DNA of 64,000 nucleotides from Micromonospora sp. WMMD1155 (GCF_029581275.1 NZ_CP120742.1:6138501-6202500); one strand, 5' to 3'; positions 28,764-38,049 are shown, counted from the first letter of the stretch. A program made the numbers and translations. The notes: generated by a model from the sequence alone, not told the origin.

Positions 28764-30920
28764 TCACTCGCTGCGGGCGGTCTCCGGGCCGGTGACGCGT
28801 TCCAGCAGCGGCAGTGTGGAGGCGATGACACCCAGGCAGGCGGCCAACCCGACGACCACGATCACGTAGAACCGTGGCTCCGGCGCGACGAGCGGGTAAC
28901 CCATCTGCGCGCGCAGGAACAGGTGCGCGGCGAGCAGGCCCATCCCGATGGCGACGGCGGCGACGGCGAGCATCGGTACGGCGCTCTCCAACGCGACCAC
29001 CCGGCGCAGGACCCGCACCGGTGCACCGCTGAGGCGCAGCAGGCTGAACGGGCGTCGGCGCTCGGTGAGACCGCTGATCACGCTGACCGCGAGACTGCAC
29101 CCGCCCAGCGCCAGGCTGGCGATGATGATGACGTTCGCCAACTGTTCCCAGCCGCGCAGCGTGTCGGCGAAGTCCGACTCGAAGTCGCCGGGCACGTTCG
29201 GCCCCACCCAGAACGTCGGGTAGGCGATCTCCAGCACGGTGCGGGTGCGTTCGACGGCGGCGGCGGACCCGTCCGTGCCGACCACTATCGACACCACCGG
29301 AAGCCGCTGGAGTTCGTCGAGGGTGAGCGACGCGGCGGGCCAGACCGTCGCGGGCGACGCCGACTCCCGCCATCGGCTGAGCCCCATCGGCACCTCGATG
29401 ACGCTCGCCCCCTCGGCGCACCGGCCGTACGTGCCCGGCAGGTCGGTGCACGCGATCACTCCGGTCTCGCCGCCGTTCATGAGGTTCGGGTTCTCGCGGA
29501 TGGCGGTCGCGGACCGCACCCCGGAGATCGCGCGCAGGTCGGTGAAGAGCGTGTCGGGCACCGACGCCACCTTCTCGTCGAAGACGGTGGTCACCGTGCC
29601 CGCGTCGGTCGAGCCGACCGGGGCCGGTCCGCGGTTGTCGACGATCGTGGTGATCACGCCGACGGCGACGCTCGTGACGAACAGCGCGAGCATGATCCCG
29701 CTGATCGCCCGGAAGCCCGCCTTCGGGTTGTCGGCCAGGCGGCGCGCGGCGATGAGGGTGGCGGGGCGGCTGGCGTACCGGGCCATGACCCGGGCGCCGA
29801 CCATCGTCAACCACGGGCCGGCGAAGACCAGGCCGGCCATGATGAGCAGCAGGGCGGGCAGGAACACAGCGGTCTGGCCGTCGGACGTCGCGGGCCGGAA
29901 GCCGATGGCGGAGAACAGCACCGCCACGCCGATCGCGATCGGGATCAGCCGGTACGCGCGCGGTGCCCGTGGGGTGACCCGTCGGGTGACGCCCAGCGGC
30001 GAGATCCGTACCCGGCGCAGCGAGACCTGGGCCGCCACCGCCGCGCCGGCCGGTACGCCGAGCGCGACGAGTAGCACGTCCAGCAGGCCCAGGGACATGT
30101 CGCTGGGGAAGAACGGCATGCCGGTGAACGGGATGCCGGTGAGCGGGCCCCGGAACGCGTAGAACAGGGCGAAGCCCACGGCGGTGCCGACGACGGCCGC
30201 GGCGGTCGCCTCCACGGCGGCGACGGTCGAGATCTGTCGGGGCGTCGCGCCGACCAGGCGCATGGCGGCGAATCGTTGCTCCCGCCGCGCGGCGCTGAGC
30301 CGGGTGGCCGTGCCGATGAAGATCAGCACCGGGAACAGCAGCCCGCCCGCGATCACGCCCAGGATGAGGTTCACCGTGGCCTCGGGGAGCGCCGGTACGT
30401 CACCGACGCTGCCGACCTGCCGGGCGTTGGGCAGCTTGCCGACGCTGTCCGGGGTGCCGCCCACGACGGCGAGCAGCGTGTCCGGTGAGGTCAGTCCGGC
30501 CGGGCCGACGGTGCCGAGGTCGCGCCCCGGGTAACGGTCGGCCAGGTGGTCGGCCGGGTACGCCGTGAACAGTTCCCGCAGCGCGGGCGAGGCGTAGAAC
30601 TCCCCGGGCCCCGGAATGGTCGGGATGCCGGCCGGGGTGTCCGACCTCGGCCCGGTCGCGGCGACGTCGATGCGGATGATCTGTGTGCCGTGGAAGTAGT
30701 CGTCCCGGGTCGACCACCACAGCGGGTCGACGTCGCCGCCCGTCGAGGCGTTGGGGTAGATCGACGCGTACCGGGTGAGCTGGGAGTTGACCGCGTTGAC
30801 CCCGGCCAGTGTGGTCAGGAGCAGCCCACTGCCGATCGCGACGGCGGCGGCGATGACGAGCAGGCGGGTGAGCGCCTCACGGCCGCCGGCCACGGCGAGG
30901 CGGAGCCCGAAGCCGATCAC
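28764..30920 (-). CDS. ABC transporter permease, FtsX/MacB type
   Basis: This 718-residue membrane protein starts at GTG 30920, overlapping the ATPase stop. It has a helix near residues 20-45, a large outer domain (~50-180), and a group of helices at ~185-375 with the FtsX signature region LIFIGTATRLSAARREQRFAAMRLVGATPRQI. A second outer domain and a last FtsX-like set follow, with LTERRRPFSLLRLSGAPVRV. This is the duplicated FtsX arrangement of actinobacterial lipid or drug exporters. It works with the adjacent ATPase under PadR control. The substrate is not known. Confidence 0.9.
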   Translation of the reverse strand: MIGFGLRLAVAGGREALTRLLVIAAAVAIGSGLLLTTLAGVNAVNSQLTRYASIYPNASTGGDVDPLWWSTRDDYFHGTQIIRIDVAATGPRSDTPAGIPTIPGPGEFYASPALRELFTAYPADHLADRYPGRDLGTVGPAGLTSPDTLLAVVGGTPDSVGKLPNARQVGSVGDVPALPEATVNLILGVIAGGLLFPVLIFIGTATRLSAARREQRFAAMRLVGATPRQISTVAAVEATAAAVVGTAVGFALFYAFRGPLTGIPFTGMPFFPSDMSLGLLDVLLVALGVPAGAAVAAQVSLRRVRISPLGVTRRVTPRAPRAYRLIPIAIGVAVLFSAIGFRPATSDGQTAVFLPALLLIMAGLVFAGPWLTMVGARVMARYASRPATLIAARRLADNPKAGFRAISGIMLALFVTSVAVGVITTIVDNRGPAPVGSTDAGTVTTVFDEKVASVPDTLFTDLRAISGVRSATAIRENPNLMNGGETGVIACTDLPGTYGRCAEGASVIEVPMGLSRWRESASPATVWPAASLTLDELQRLPVVSIVVGTDGSAAAVERTRTVLEIAYPTFWVGPNVPGDFESDFADTLRGWEQLANVIIIASLALGGCSLAVSVISGLTERRRPFSLLRLSGAPVRVLRRVVALESAVPMLAVAAVAIGMGLLAAHLFLRAQMGYPLVAPEPRFYVIVVVGLAACLGVIASTLPLLERVTGPETARSE

Positions 30921-31597
30921 GAGGCGACCCGGTCCGGCGCGTTCACGCGCCCGTCGCGGACCATGACCTCACGGTCGGCGTACGCGGCGATCCTGGCCTC
31001 GTGGGTCACCAGGATGACGGTGGTGTTCTGTTCGCGGGCGACGCCGACCAACAGGTCCATGACCTGCTCGCCGGTGAGCGAGTCGAGCGCGCCGGTCGGC
31101 TCGTCGGCGAAGAGCACCCGCGGCTCGGCGACCAGGCCGCGGGCCAGGGCGACGCGTTGCGCCTGCCCGCCGGACAGCTCACCGGAGCGGCGCTGCTCCA
31201 ACCCGTCCAGGCCGAGGCGCTCGAACCAGCCGCGCGCGGTGCGCAGCGCCGCCGTCCGGCGTACGCCGTTGAGCAGCAGCGGCAGGGCGACGTTCTCCAC
31301 AGCGGTCAGCTCGGGGACGAGCTGGCCGAACTGGAACACGAAGCCGAAGCGGTCGCGTCGCAGGCCGCTGCGTCCGCTCTCGGGCAGGGTGTCGATTCGG
31401 GCGCCGTCGAAGAGGACCTCGCCGGAGTCGGGTACGAGGATGCCGGCCAGGCAGTGCAGCAGGGTGGACTTGCCCGAGCCGCTGGGGCCCATGATGGCGA
31501 GGATCTCACCCGCGTCCACGGCGATTCCGGCCCCGCGCAGGGCGGGCGTCTGACCGAAGGAGAACTCCACGTCGCGGGCCTCGATGATGACGCTCAT
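30917..31597 (-). CDS. ABC transporter ATP-binding protein
   Basis: The 226-residue ATPase has Walker A GPSGSGKST, Q-loop FVFQFGQLVPELTAVENV, signature LSGGQAQRVALARGL, Walker B VLFADEPTGALD and H-loop VTHE. It belongs to the LolD/MacB branch that pairs with FtsX-type permeases. The ATG at 31597 overlaps the padR stop (ATGA), and its own stop overlaps the permease GTG. The gene order is padR-ATPase-permease, a classical self-regulated efflux operon. Confidence 0.95.
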   Translation of the reverse strand: MSVIIEARDVEFSFGQTPALRGAGIAVDAGEILAIMGPSGSGKSTLLHCLAGILVPDSGEVLFDGARIDTLPESGRSGLRRDRFGFVFQFGQLVPELTAVENVALPLLLNGVRRTAALRTARGWFERLGLDGLEQRRSGELSGGQAQRVALARGLVAEPRVLFADEPTGALDSLTGEQVMDLLVGVAREQNTTVILVTHEARIAAYADREVMVRDGRVNAPDRVAS

Positions 31598-32118
31598 CGC
31601 CGCACCTCCTTGCGTAGGGCGTCCAGCCGGGCGCTGGTCATCTCGATCCACCGGAGGTCCGCCTCCAGGTGGTACAGGCCGTGGTCGGCGAGCAGCGCGT
31701 CGACCAGGTTGCCGGCCCGTTTGATCTCGGTGAGCTCGCGCATCCGCTGCAGATGCGAGCTGCGCTGCATGTCGAGGTACTCGTCGGCGGGGCGGTCGAG
31801 CATCAGCGCGAGCACGACCTTGGCGAAGAGCACCGTCTGCAGGTGTGGCTCCGGCTCGACCGGCTGGGTGAGCCACTGCTCGACCTCGGTCGCGCCCCGG
31901 TCGGTGATGATGTAGCGCTTGCGGTCCGGCCCGGCGCCGGGGGCGACGTCGCTGATCACCACTTTGCCGTCCCGGGCCAGGCGGCTGAGGGTGGAGTAGA
32001 CCTGGCCGAACGGCAGCGGCTTGCCGCGCCCGAAGAAGGCGTCGTAGTCGCGTTTCAGGTCGTACCCGTGGCTGGGCTCTCGTTCGAGGAGGCCGAGGAG
32101 GGTCAGTGGCACGCTCAT
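31594..32118 (-). CDS. PadR-family transcriptional regulator
   Basis: The 174-residue protein opens with the PadR winged helix (LTLLGLLEREPSHGYDLKRD, then PLPFGQVYSTLSRLARDGKV) followed by YIITDRGATEVEQWL. The C-terminal Vir-like helical domain (~100-174) gives dimerisation and ligand contact. It is the first gene of the ABC operon and should repress it until a toxic substrate binds. A 9-bp inverted repeat lies just before its start (32129-32167). Confidence 0.93.
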   Translation of the reverse strand: MSVPLTLLGLLEREPSHGYDLKRDYDAFFGRGKPLPFGQVYSTLSRLARDGKVVISDVAPGAGPDRKRYIITDRGATEVEQWLTQPVEPEPHLQTVLFAKVVLALMLDRPADEYLDMQRSSHLQRMRELTEIKRAGNLVDALLADHGLYHLEADLRWIEMTSARLDALRKEVRR

Positions 32119-32128
32119 GCCAGGAGAC

Positions 32129-32167
32129 TACACCGAGGGTATACCTCGCGTATATAGACTCGGTGTA
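32129..32167. promoter_or_regulatory. Operator candidate upstream of padR
   Basis: TACACCGAG (32129-32137) and CTCGGTGTA (32159-32167) form a perfect 9-bp inverted repeat. The AT-rich centre contains GGTATACC, which can serve as the -10 region for the minus-strand operon. A dimeric PadR bound here would cover the promoter. Confidence 0.6.
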
Positions 32168-32201
32168 TGAGGGGGCGACATCGCGCGGCCAGGGTGGGTG
32201 C

Positions 32202-32564
32202 TCAGCCGTGCAGGGCGCGGGCCAGGGCGTAGCCGACGGTGGCCGCGACGAGCCCGGCCGCGACGCTGCCCAGCACGTAGGCGCTCGCGAGGAACCGGGT
32301 TCCGCCCCGGGCGAGTCGCAACGTCTCGTAGCTGAAGGTGGAGTAGGTGGTCAACGCGCCGCAGAATCCGGTTCCCAGTGCGGCGGTGGCCGCCGGGCCG
32401 ACCGGCCACCCGACCAGCGCGCCGAGCAGCAGTGACCCGACCACGTTGACGGTCAGCGTGCCCCAGGGGAACGCCGAGTCGTGCCGGGACTGCACGGCCC
32501 GGTCGGTGAGGTAGCGCAACGGGGCGCCGACGGCCGCCCCCAGGGCGATGAGCAGGACGGTCAC
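32202..32564 (-). CDS. crcB: Fluoride channel CrcB/Fluc, second subunit
   Basis: The 120-residue four-helix membrane protein shows the Fluc signatures [33 protein letters not shown] and [15 protein letters not shown] (the TTFS-type Na+/phenylalanine-box region). It starts at GTG 32564, overlapping the end of the first crcB. Two different small subunits made from overlapping genes suggest a heterodimeric, dual-topology fluoride exporter. Confidence 0.93.
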   Translation of the reverse strand: MTVLLIALGAAVGAPLRYLTDRAVQSRHDSAFPWGTLTVNVVGSLLLGALVGWPVGPAATAALGTGFCGALTTYSTFSYETLRLARGGTRFLASAYVLGSVAAGLVAATVGYALARALHG

Positions 32565-33037
32565 CGGGCCGCCCTCCGTCGCAGGGCTCGGGTGGTCACG
32601 GCGTCGCCCAACCCCACCGCGGCGAGCGCCCCGAGCAGCGTCGCGGCCAGGTAGGCCAGCGCGGTACCTGGAGCGCCCGCGACCAGCGCCTGCTGGATGT
32701 CGACCGCGTAGGCGGAGAACGTGGTGAACCCGCCGAGCACCCCGACCCCGAGGAAGGGGCGAGCCAGGGGAGGCCCGCCGTCGAGGTGCCCGAGCACCGC
32801 CATCAGCACGCCGATCAGCAGGCACCCGGACGTGTTGATGCCGAAGGTCGCCCACGGGAAGCCCGTCGGTGAGTGGGGCGCGGCGTGTTGCAGGCCGGCC
32901 CGGGCCAGCGCGCCCAGCACCCCGCCGACCGCGATGGCGGCGAGGGTCGTCGCGGGGTGCGCGGTCAGCTCACCCCGGTCGGCGGGGACCCGGAGGTCGA
33001 CGTCCGGGTCGGTACGCGGGTCCAGCGGCTCTGCCAC
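32561..33037 (-). CDS. crcB: Fluoride channel CrcB/Fluc, first subunit
   Basis: The 158-residue protein has an extra ~30-residue charged N-terminus before the first helix ([20 protein letters not shown]). [17 protein letters not shown] and [15 protein letters not shown] are the conserved pore motifs. It starts at GTG 33037. No fluoride riboswitch is recognisable in the 48 bases before the neighbouring gene. It works with the downstream crcB. Confidence 0.93.
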   Translation of the reverse strand: MAEPLDPRTDPDVDLRVPADRGELTAHPATTLAAIAVGGVLGALARAGLQHAAPHSPTGFPWATFGINTSGCLLIGVLMAVLGHLDGGPPLARPFLGVGVLGGFTTFSAYAVDIQQALVAGAPGTALAYLAATLLGALAAVGLGDAVTTRALRRRAAR

Positions 33038-33085
33038 GGGTCCCCAGCGTAGTGCCGTCGACAGGCCCCGAGCGCGCTGCCTGCG

Positions 33086-33844
33086 TCAGCGCACTGCCGC
33101 GACCGCGGCGTCCGCGCCACCCCGCCACACCGTGCCGACCTCGCCGAACCCGGCGGCGGTGAGCGCGGCGAGGTGCCAGGACACCGGCGGGCTCCACTCC
33201 GGGCTGTGCCCGGTCGGGTAGATGTCCTGTCGCTGGCGCACCGACGGGGACAGCGCCGGATCCGCGCCGGCCCGGTCCCACCAGTCCGACCAGGACAGCA
33301 TCGTGCCGGTCGCGTACCGGGCGTTACGCCGGTCCCGGGCCCGGTCCATCAGCCGCTTGGTCAGCTCCGGCAGGCCGTCGTCCGGCATGTGGTCGGCGTT
33401 GACGAAGACCCCTCCCGGTCGTAGCACGTCGCGCAGTTCGGCGTAGAGCCGGCCGAGCCGGTCGGCCGGCACCCAGTGCAGGGCGGTGGCGGTGAGCACG
33501 GCGTCGTACTCGCGGTGCGGGAGCGCGGAGCGCCAGTCCGGGGTGCCGAGGTCGGCCGTGACGATGGTCGCCCGATCACCCAGTGAGGCGCGGGCGATGG
33601 CGAGCAGCGCCGGGTCGAGGTCCAGCAGTGTCGCCTCCGCGTCGGGGAAGCGCGCCAGTGTCCGCAGCGAGATGCTGCCGGTGCCACCGGCCAGGTCGAG
33701 CACGCGCGGTGGCTGACCGTCGAGGATCGCGTCGACGGTGTCGAGCATGGCGGTGAACCGGTGTTCCCGGTCCGGCATGAACGCCTCCTGCTGGCGGTCC
33801 CAGCTCTCCTGCCACGCCCACGGATCCGTGATGTAAGGACTCAT
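33086..33844 (-). CDS. Class I SAM-dependent methyltransferase
   Basis: The protein has 252 residues. Motif I is VLDLAGGTGSISLRTL, the acidic end of strand 2 is ATLLDLDPALL, and AVLTATALHWV plus VLRPGGVFVNADHM are later motifs. It resembles the methyltransferase type 11/25 group that acts on small molecules. It is a single gene reading away from a region with an AT-richer promoter-like stretch (33850-33910). The substrate cannot be predicted. Confidence 0.88.
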   Translation of the reverse strand: MSPYITDPWAWQESWDRQQEAFMPDREHRFTAMLDTVDAILDGQPPRVLDLAGGTGSISLRTLARFPDAEATLLDLDPALLAIARASLGDRATIVTADLGTPDWRSALPHREYDAVLTATALHWVPADRLGRLYAELRDVLRPGGVFVNADHMPDDGLPELTKRLMDRARDRRNARYATGTMLSWSDWWDRAGADPALSPSVRQRQDIYPTGHSPEWSPPVSWHLAALTAAGFGEVGTVWRGGADAAVAAVR

Positions 33845-33985
33845 GGAGGGAAGGCTAGTTACGACGCGTCGACGTTGTCCAGACCTTGTTGCACATAACT
33901 TGCAATTGCGAGATGATGGCGGGGCGATGATCAGAGTGACGCCGGGTCGGGTATCCGCCCGGCCCGGCGTACTCCTCCCGGCGGC

Positions 33986-35206
33986 TCAGGCCGCCGTCTC
34001 GACCAGGTCCGCGTCGGTCTGCGCCGGCTCGCCGCGACGGGCCAGGCGCAGCGCCCCGAGCAGGACGCCCAGCCCGGCCAGCGTGAGCGCCGCGCCGGCC
34101 CAGATCGGCGAGGTGTAGCCGAGCCCGGCGGCGATGGTCACACCGCCGATCCAGGCGCCCAGCGCGTTGCCGAGGTTGAACGCGGCGATGTTCGCCCCGG
34201 ACGCCAGGGTCGGCGCCTGGTGCGCGTAGTGCATGATCCGCATTTGCAGCGGCGGCACGGTGGCGAAACCGAACCCACCCATCAGCACCAGCGAGACGAT
34301 CGTCAGCGCCGGGCTCGTCGCGGTCAGCGCGAAGCCGACGAGCACGACGGTGAGCGCGGCCAGGACGATGACCAGGGTGCGGGACAGGGACCGGTCCGCC
34401 GCCCGGCCGCCGAGCAGGTTGCCGACGAAGAGCCCCACTCCGAAGAGGACGAGCAGCCACGGCACGGTCCCGGCGGCGAAGCCGCTGACGTCGGTCAGCG
34501 TGAACGCGATGTAGGTGAACGCGCCGAACATCCCGCCGAAGCCCAGGACGGTGATCACCAGGGAGAGCCAGACCTGCGAGTGGGTGAAGGCGCGCAGCTC
34601 ACCACGCAGCCCGGCGGCCGGACGGTCGGCCGGAGCGGTGTCGCGAGCCGGGATGAGCAGGGCCAGCCCGATCAGCGCGACGACACCGATCGCGGTGATC
34701 GCCCAGAACGTCGACCGCCAGCCGAAGTGCTGCCCGAGGAAGGTGCCGAAGGGGACACCGAGGACGTTGGCGATGGTCAGGCCGGCGAACATCATGGCGA
34801 TGGCGCCCGCCCGGCGGGCCGGCGCGACCAGGTTGGCGGCCACCACGGCGCCGATGCCGAAGAACGCGCCGTGGCAGAGCGCGGCGACGATCCGACCGGC
34901 CATCATCACGGCGTAGTCGCCGGCGACGGCGGAGAGCAGGTTGCCGATGATGAAGAGCACCATCAGGCCGAGCAGCACCGGCTTACGGGGCAGCCGGGTG
35001 ACCGCCGCGGTGAGGGCGACCCCGCCGACGGCCACGCTGAGCGCGTAGCCGGAGATGAGCCAGCCGGCCACCGGCTCGGTGACCGCGAAGTCGGCGGCCA
35101 CCTCGGGCAGCAAACCCATGATCACGAACTCGGTGAGCCCGATGCCGAAGGCGCCGATGGCCAGCGCGATCAGGCCGGGTGGCAGGGACTGTTGGCGTAC
35201 GGACAT
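33986..35206 (-). CDS. MFS transporter, DHA1 (drug/arabinose efflux) type
   Basis: The 406-residue protein has 12 hydrophobic segments. GIGLTEFVIMGLLPEVAADF, SGYALSVAVGGVALTAAVTR and RIVAALCHGAFFGIGAVVA are typical of the AraJ/YdhP-like DHA1 exporters. The start is ATG 35206. It is divergent from a MarR regulator, with an inverted repeat between them, so it is probably a MarR-controlled drug or metabolite efflux pump. Confidence 0.92.
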   Translation of the reverse strand: MSVRQQSLPPGLIALAIGAFGIGLTEFVIMGLLPEVAADFAVTEPVAGWLISGYALSVAVGGVALTAAVTRLPRKPVLLGLMVLFIIGNLLSAVAGDYAVMMAGRIVAALCHGAFFGIGAVVAANLVAPARRAGAIAMMFAGLTIANVLGVPFGTFLGQHFGWRSTFWAITAIGVVALIGLALLIPARDTAPADRPAAGLRGELRAFTHSQVWLSLVITVLGFGGMFGAFTYIAFTLTDVSGFAAGTVPWLLVLFGVGLFVGNLLGGRAADRSLSRTLVIVLAALTVVLVGFALTATSPALTIVSLVLMGGFGFATVPPLQMRIMHYAHQAPTLASGANIAAFNLGNALGAWIGGVTIAAGLGYTSPIWAGAALTLAGLGVLLGALRLARRGEPAQTDADLVETAA

Positions 35207-35239
35207 GGTCTTCCCATCGGGGGAGGGGTCAGATGGAAG

Positions 35240-35283
35240 GCGCGTGCAACTACACGCGTCAGCAACGAAATAATTGCACGCGC
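35240..35283. promoter_or_regulatory. MarR operator candidate between divergent genes
   Basis: GCGCGTGCAA (35240-35249) and TTGCACGCGC (35274-35283) are a perfect 10-bp inverted pair, 24 bases apart. TACACGCG (35251-35258) is a further half-site-like copy. The region lies between the divergent MFS and marR genes, where a repressor would control both. Confidence 0.65.
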
Positions 35284-35343
35284 TTTATATCGGCGCAAGC
35301 GTGGTAGCCTTAGGCCGTCCAGATCACATCGAGGAGGGCCGGC

Positions 35344-35793
35344 ATGGGCATCGCCGACGACGCCGTCGAGATCCGCGCGCAGGGTTGGCGCACCCTCGCC
35401 GCCCTGCACGGGCTGATCGAGACGTCCCTGGAGCGGGCGTTGCAGGCCGGTCACGACCTGTCCGTCGTCGAATACACGGTCCTCGACGCGCTCTCGCGCC
35501 AGCACGGTTGGCACATGCGGATGAGTCAGCTCGCCCGCGCCGCCGCGCTCTCCGGCAGCGCGACCACCCGCCTGGTCACCCGCCTGGAGCAGCGCGGCCT
35601 GCTCACCCGCATCCTCTGCGCCGACGACCGGCGCGGCATCTACACCGAGCTGACCCCGGCCGGCTCCGAGCTGCTCGACCAGGCCCGGCCCACCCACGAC
35701 CGGGTGCTCGGCGACGCGCTCGCCGACGCGGCGGCCACCCCCGAGCTGGCCCCCCTGGTCGACGCCCTGCACCGGCTGCCGGCCGCCCGCTGA
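35344..35793 (+). CDS. MarR-family transcriptional regulator
   Basis: The 149-residue protein has the MarR winged helix: MRMSQLARAAALSGSATTRLVTRLEQRGL is its recognition part (seen at about residues 60-90), with the wing CADDRRGIYTELTPAG. The ATG at 35344 follows GAGGAGGG. It is divergent from the DHA1 exporter and should repress it and itself through the inverted repeat at 35240-35283 until a phenolic or similar ligand binds. Confidence 0.93.
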   Translation: MGIADDAVEIRAQGWRTLAALHGLIETSLERALQAGHDLSVVEYTVLDALSRQHGWHMRMSQLARAAALSGSATTRLVTRLEQRGLLTRILCADDRRGIYTELTPAGSELLDQARPTHDRVLGDALADAAATPELAPLVDALHRLPAAR

Positions 35794-36028
35794 CCGCCGC
35801 GTCAACCTCGCGATGGCGGGCGTACGGTACGCGCAACCCCACGGGACCGCCGCACCAGAGGCACGCGATGAAGGGGTGGAACGCTAGATGGGCAAGATGC
35901 GCCGCATCGTCGACCAGCGACCGGCGGCGGTCTGACGGCCGGCATCGCGAAGGGCCGGTGCCGTTCCCGGTAGAGCCGCCTCGGGAACGGGGCAGGTGCA
36001 CCGGGCCGCCTCGACGTCGGTGAAGACA

Positions 36029-36034
36029 TAGGAT
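36029..36034 (+). promoter_or_regulatory. -10 element (TAGGAT) of a leaderless transcript
   Basis: TAGGAT ends seven bases before the ATG at 36042 and no ribosome site is present, the leaderless arrangement also seen at 4879 and 46301. Confidence 0.55.
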
Positions 36035-36041
36035 CCTGCCC

Positions 36042-37148
36042 ATGCGCGTGCTGGTGGTCTCCGCCCCGCTCGTCGGGCACGTCTTCCCGCTGGTGCCGCT
36101 CGCGGTCGCGCTGCGCGACGCCGGCCACGACGTGCTGCTGGCCACCGGCGGCGGCGGTCTGACCGCCGCCGACGCCGGGCTGGCCGTCCACGACATCGCA
36201 CCGGGCTTCGACTTCGGCCGGATCGCGCTGCGCGTCTTTCCCCGCCACCCGCTGATCGCCCGCGCCGAAATGGCCGGCACCGCCGGCACCCGGGGCGCCG
36301 GCCTGCTCTTCGGCGCGCTCAACGACCAGCTCACCGATCCGGTGGTCGCACTGGCCGCCCGCTGGCGGCCGGATCTGGTGCTGCACGAACCGTTCGCGGT
36401 CGCCGGCGCGGTGGCCGCCGCTCGCCTCGACGTGCCGGCCGTACGCCAGGAGAACGCCCTCTTCGACGGCCGCGACCTGGTCCGCGCGACCACCGCCCGG
36501 CTCGGCGCCGCACTGCGCCGACACGGTCTGACCGAACTGCCGCCACCTGCCGCCGCCCTCGCCGTGGCCCCTCCCAGCGTCGCCACCCAGGCCGGTTGGC
36601 CGATGCGGTACGACTCCTACATCGGCGGCGGCGAGCTGCCGACCTGGCTGCGCGAGCCGGGCGACCGGCCCCGGATCCTGGTCACCCGCAGCACCCTGAC
36701 CGGCCCCGGCGACCGGGGGCCGATGCCCGCCGTGGTGGCCGCCGCCGCTCAGGTCGACGCCGAGATCGTGCTGGTCCGACCGGACGAGCGGTCGGCCCGT
36801 TCGCTGCCCGGCAACGTGCGGGTCGTCGACTGGATCCCGCTCGACGCGGCGCTGCCGGCGAGCGCGGCGCTGGTCCACCACGGTGGGGCGGGCAGCGTCT
36901 TCGGCGCCCTCGCCGCAGGTCTGCCCCAGCTCGCCACCGTCGGTGCGGGGGACCGGCGGCACAACGCCGAGCTGGTCGCCCGTCGCGGCGCCGGTCTGGC
37001 GCTGCGCCCCCGGGACATCACCGCGCAGGCGCTGACCCGCCTGCTCACCGACGACGCCCTGCGCACCGCCGCCGGGCAGGTCAGTCGGGAGATCGCCGCG
37101 ATGCCGCCGCCGGCCGACCTCGTCGCGCGGCTGGCGGCGTTGGTCTGA
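36042..37148 (+). CDS. GT1-type (UDP-)glycosyltransferase
   Basis: The 368-residue enzyme begins VLVVSAPLVGHVFPLVPLAV, the N-terminal motif of macrolide-type GT-B glycosyltransferases with the acceptor-activating His. The C-terminal nucleotide-sugar domain shows VRVVDWIPLDAALPASAALV followed by HHGGAGSVFGALAAGLPQL, the conserved donor-binding motif. It resembles antibiotic-modifying or antibiotic-biosynthetic glycosyltransferases. It is not in a visible biosynthetic cluster, so a self-protection or house-keeping role on a small lipophilic acceptor is possible. Translation appears leaderless. Confidence 0.9.
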   Translation: MRVLVVSAPLVGHVFPLVPLAVALRDAGHDVLLATGGGGLTAADAGLAVHDIAPGFDFGRIALRVFPRHPLIARAEMAGTAGTRGAGLLFGALNDQLTDPVVALAARWRPDLVLHEPFAVAGAVAAARLDVPAVRQENALFDGRDLVRATTARLGAALRRHGLTELPPPAAALAVAPPSVATQAGWPMRYDSYIGGGELPTWLREPGDRPRILVTRSTLTGPGDRGPMPAVVAAAAQVDAEIVLVRPDERSARSLPGNVRVVDWIPLDAALPASAALVHHGGAGSVFGALAAGLPQLATVGAGDRRHNAELVARRGAGLALRPRDITAQALTRLLTDDALRTAAGQVSREIAAMPPPADLVARLAALV

Positions 37149-37197
37149 CCGCCGTCCCGCGCGCGCTTGGCGGCGTTGGTTTGACCGCCGCCCCGCG
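37132..37197. repeat. Duplicated 36-bp unit over the glycosyltransferase stop
   Basis: TGGCGGCGTTGGTCTGACCG at 37132 recurs with one change at 37168 (period 36), so the stop region of the glycosyltransferase is duplicated. A slip in the copying of GC-rich DNA is the simplest explanation. Confidence 0.75.
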
Positions 37198-37239
37198 TGG
37201 CCACCCTTGGTAGGCGGCCGGTTGCGGCAGGATGACGTG

Positions 37240-37806
37240 ATGCGACACGTCGTGCTGTTCCACTCCGTGTACGGGCTGCGGCCCGCCGTACGCGCCGCCG
37301 CCGACCGGCTGCGCGCCGCCGGGCACCAGGTCAGCACCCCCGACCTGTACGGCGTTCCGGCCGCCGACACCGTCGAGGAGGGCTTCGCGCTGCTCGACAA
37401 GGTCGGTCAGGAGGTGGTGCTGGACCGGGCCCGGCAGGCGCTGACCGACCTGCCACCCGAGACGGTTCTCGCCGGCTTCTCGATGGGCGCCGGCGTGGCC
37501 GGGGCGCTGCTGGCCGAGCGACCCGACGCGGGCGGGCTGCTCCTGCTGCACGGCACCGGCGGCGCGCCGGACGCGGTCCGGTCCGGGTTGCCGGTGCAGC
37601 TGCACCTCGCCCACCCCGACCCGTACGACACCCCGGACGAGGTCGACGAGTGGCAGCAGGCGATGACCGACGCGGGCGCCGACCTGACGGTCTTCCGCTA
37701 CCCCGGCGTCGGTCACCTGTTCACCGACCCGGAAGCCGGCGAGTACTCCCCGGCCGCCAGCGCGGCGACCTGGCCCAGGGTGCTGGCCTTCCTGGCCGCC
37801 CCCTGA
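37240..37806 (+). CDS. Dienelactone hydrolase-family protein
   Basis: The 188-residue alpha/beta hydrolase shows the DLH pattern: an early DLYGVP strand, the nucleophile elbow GFSMGAG with Ser81, QLHLAHPDPYDTPDEVDEW with the acid, and GVGHLFTDP with the catalytic His. Classical dienelactone hydrolases use Cys at the nucleophile; here it is Ser, so the substrate may be another ester. The ATG at 37240 lies six bases after CAGGAT, a possible leaderless -10 box. Confidence 0.85.
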   Translation: MRHVVLFHSVYGLRPAVRAAADRLRAAGHQVSTPDLYGVPAADTVEEGFALLDKVGQEVVLDRARQALTDLPPETVLAGFSMGAGVAGALLAERPDAGGLLLLHGTGGAPDAVRSGLPVQLHLAHPDPYDTPDEVDEWQQAMTDAGADLTVFRYPGVGHLFTDPEAGEYSPAASAATWPRVLAFLAAP

Positions 37807-38049
37807 CCAGGCCCGACACGACGGCGCTGCCCCCAACGCGAGCGCGTCCCCCAACGCGAGCGCGTCCCCCCGACGCGACCGCGCTGACCCCAACGCGCTC
37901 ACGTCACCGTGTCCGGACGCGACCGCGCTGCCCCCGACGGCGGTCACGTCAACCCCGGGTGACGACCGCGCTGCCCCTCAACGACGCGGTCGACCTCGGT
38001 GCCCCCGCCGAACTCGCGTTCGTCCGGCCTGCTCGGTCGTCGACCTCGC
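37807..38049. other. Intergenic stretch with short imperfect direct repeats
   Basis: The gap between the convergent hydrolase and hemerythrin genes contains CCAACGCGAGCGCGTCC twice in tandem and two looser copies of CGACCGCGCTGNCCCC. No gene and no clean terminator hairpin is seen. Confidence 0.55.

Noticed and set aside
35868..36023. A 51-codon ORF just before the glycosyltransferase, looking like a small peptide gene
   Set aside because: It uses codons rare here (AGA twice, GCA, TCG-rich run), has a weak ribosome site and no recognisable motif; treated as non-coding.
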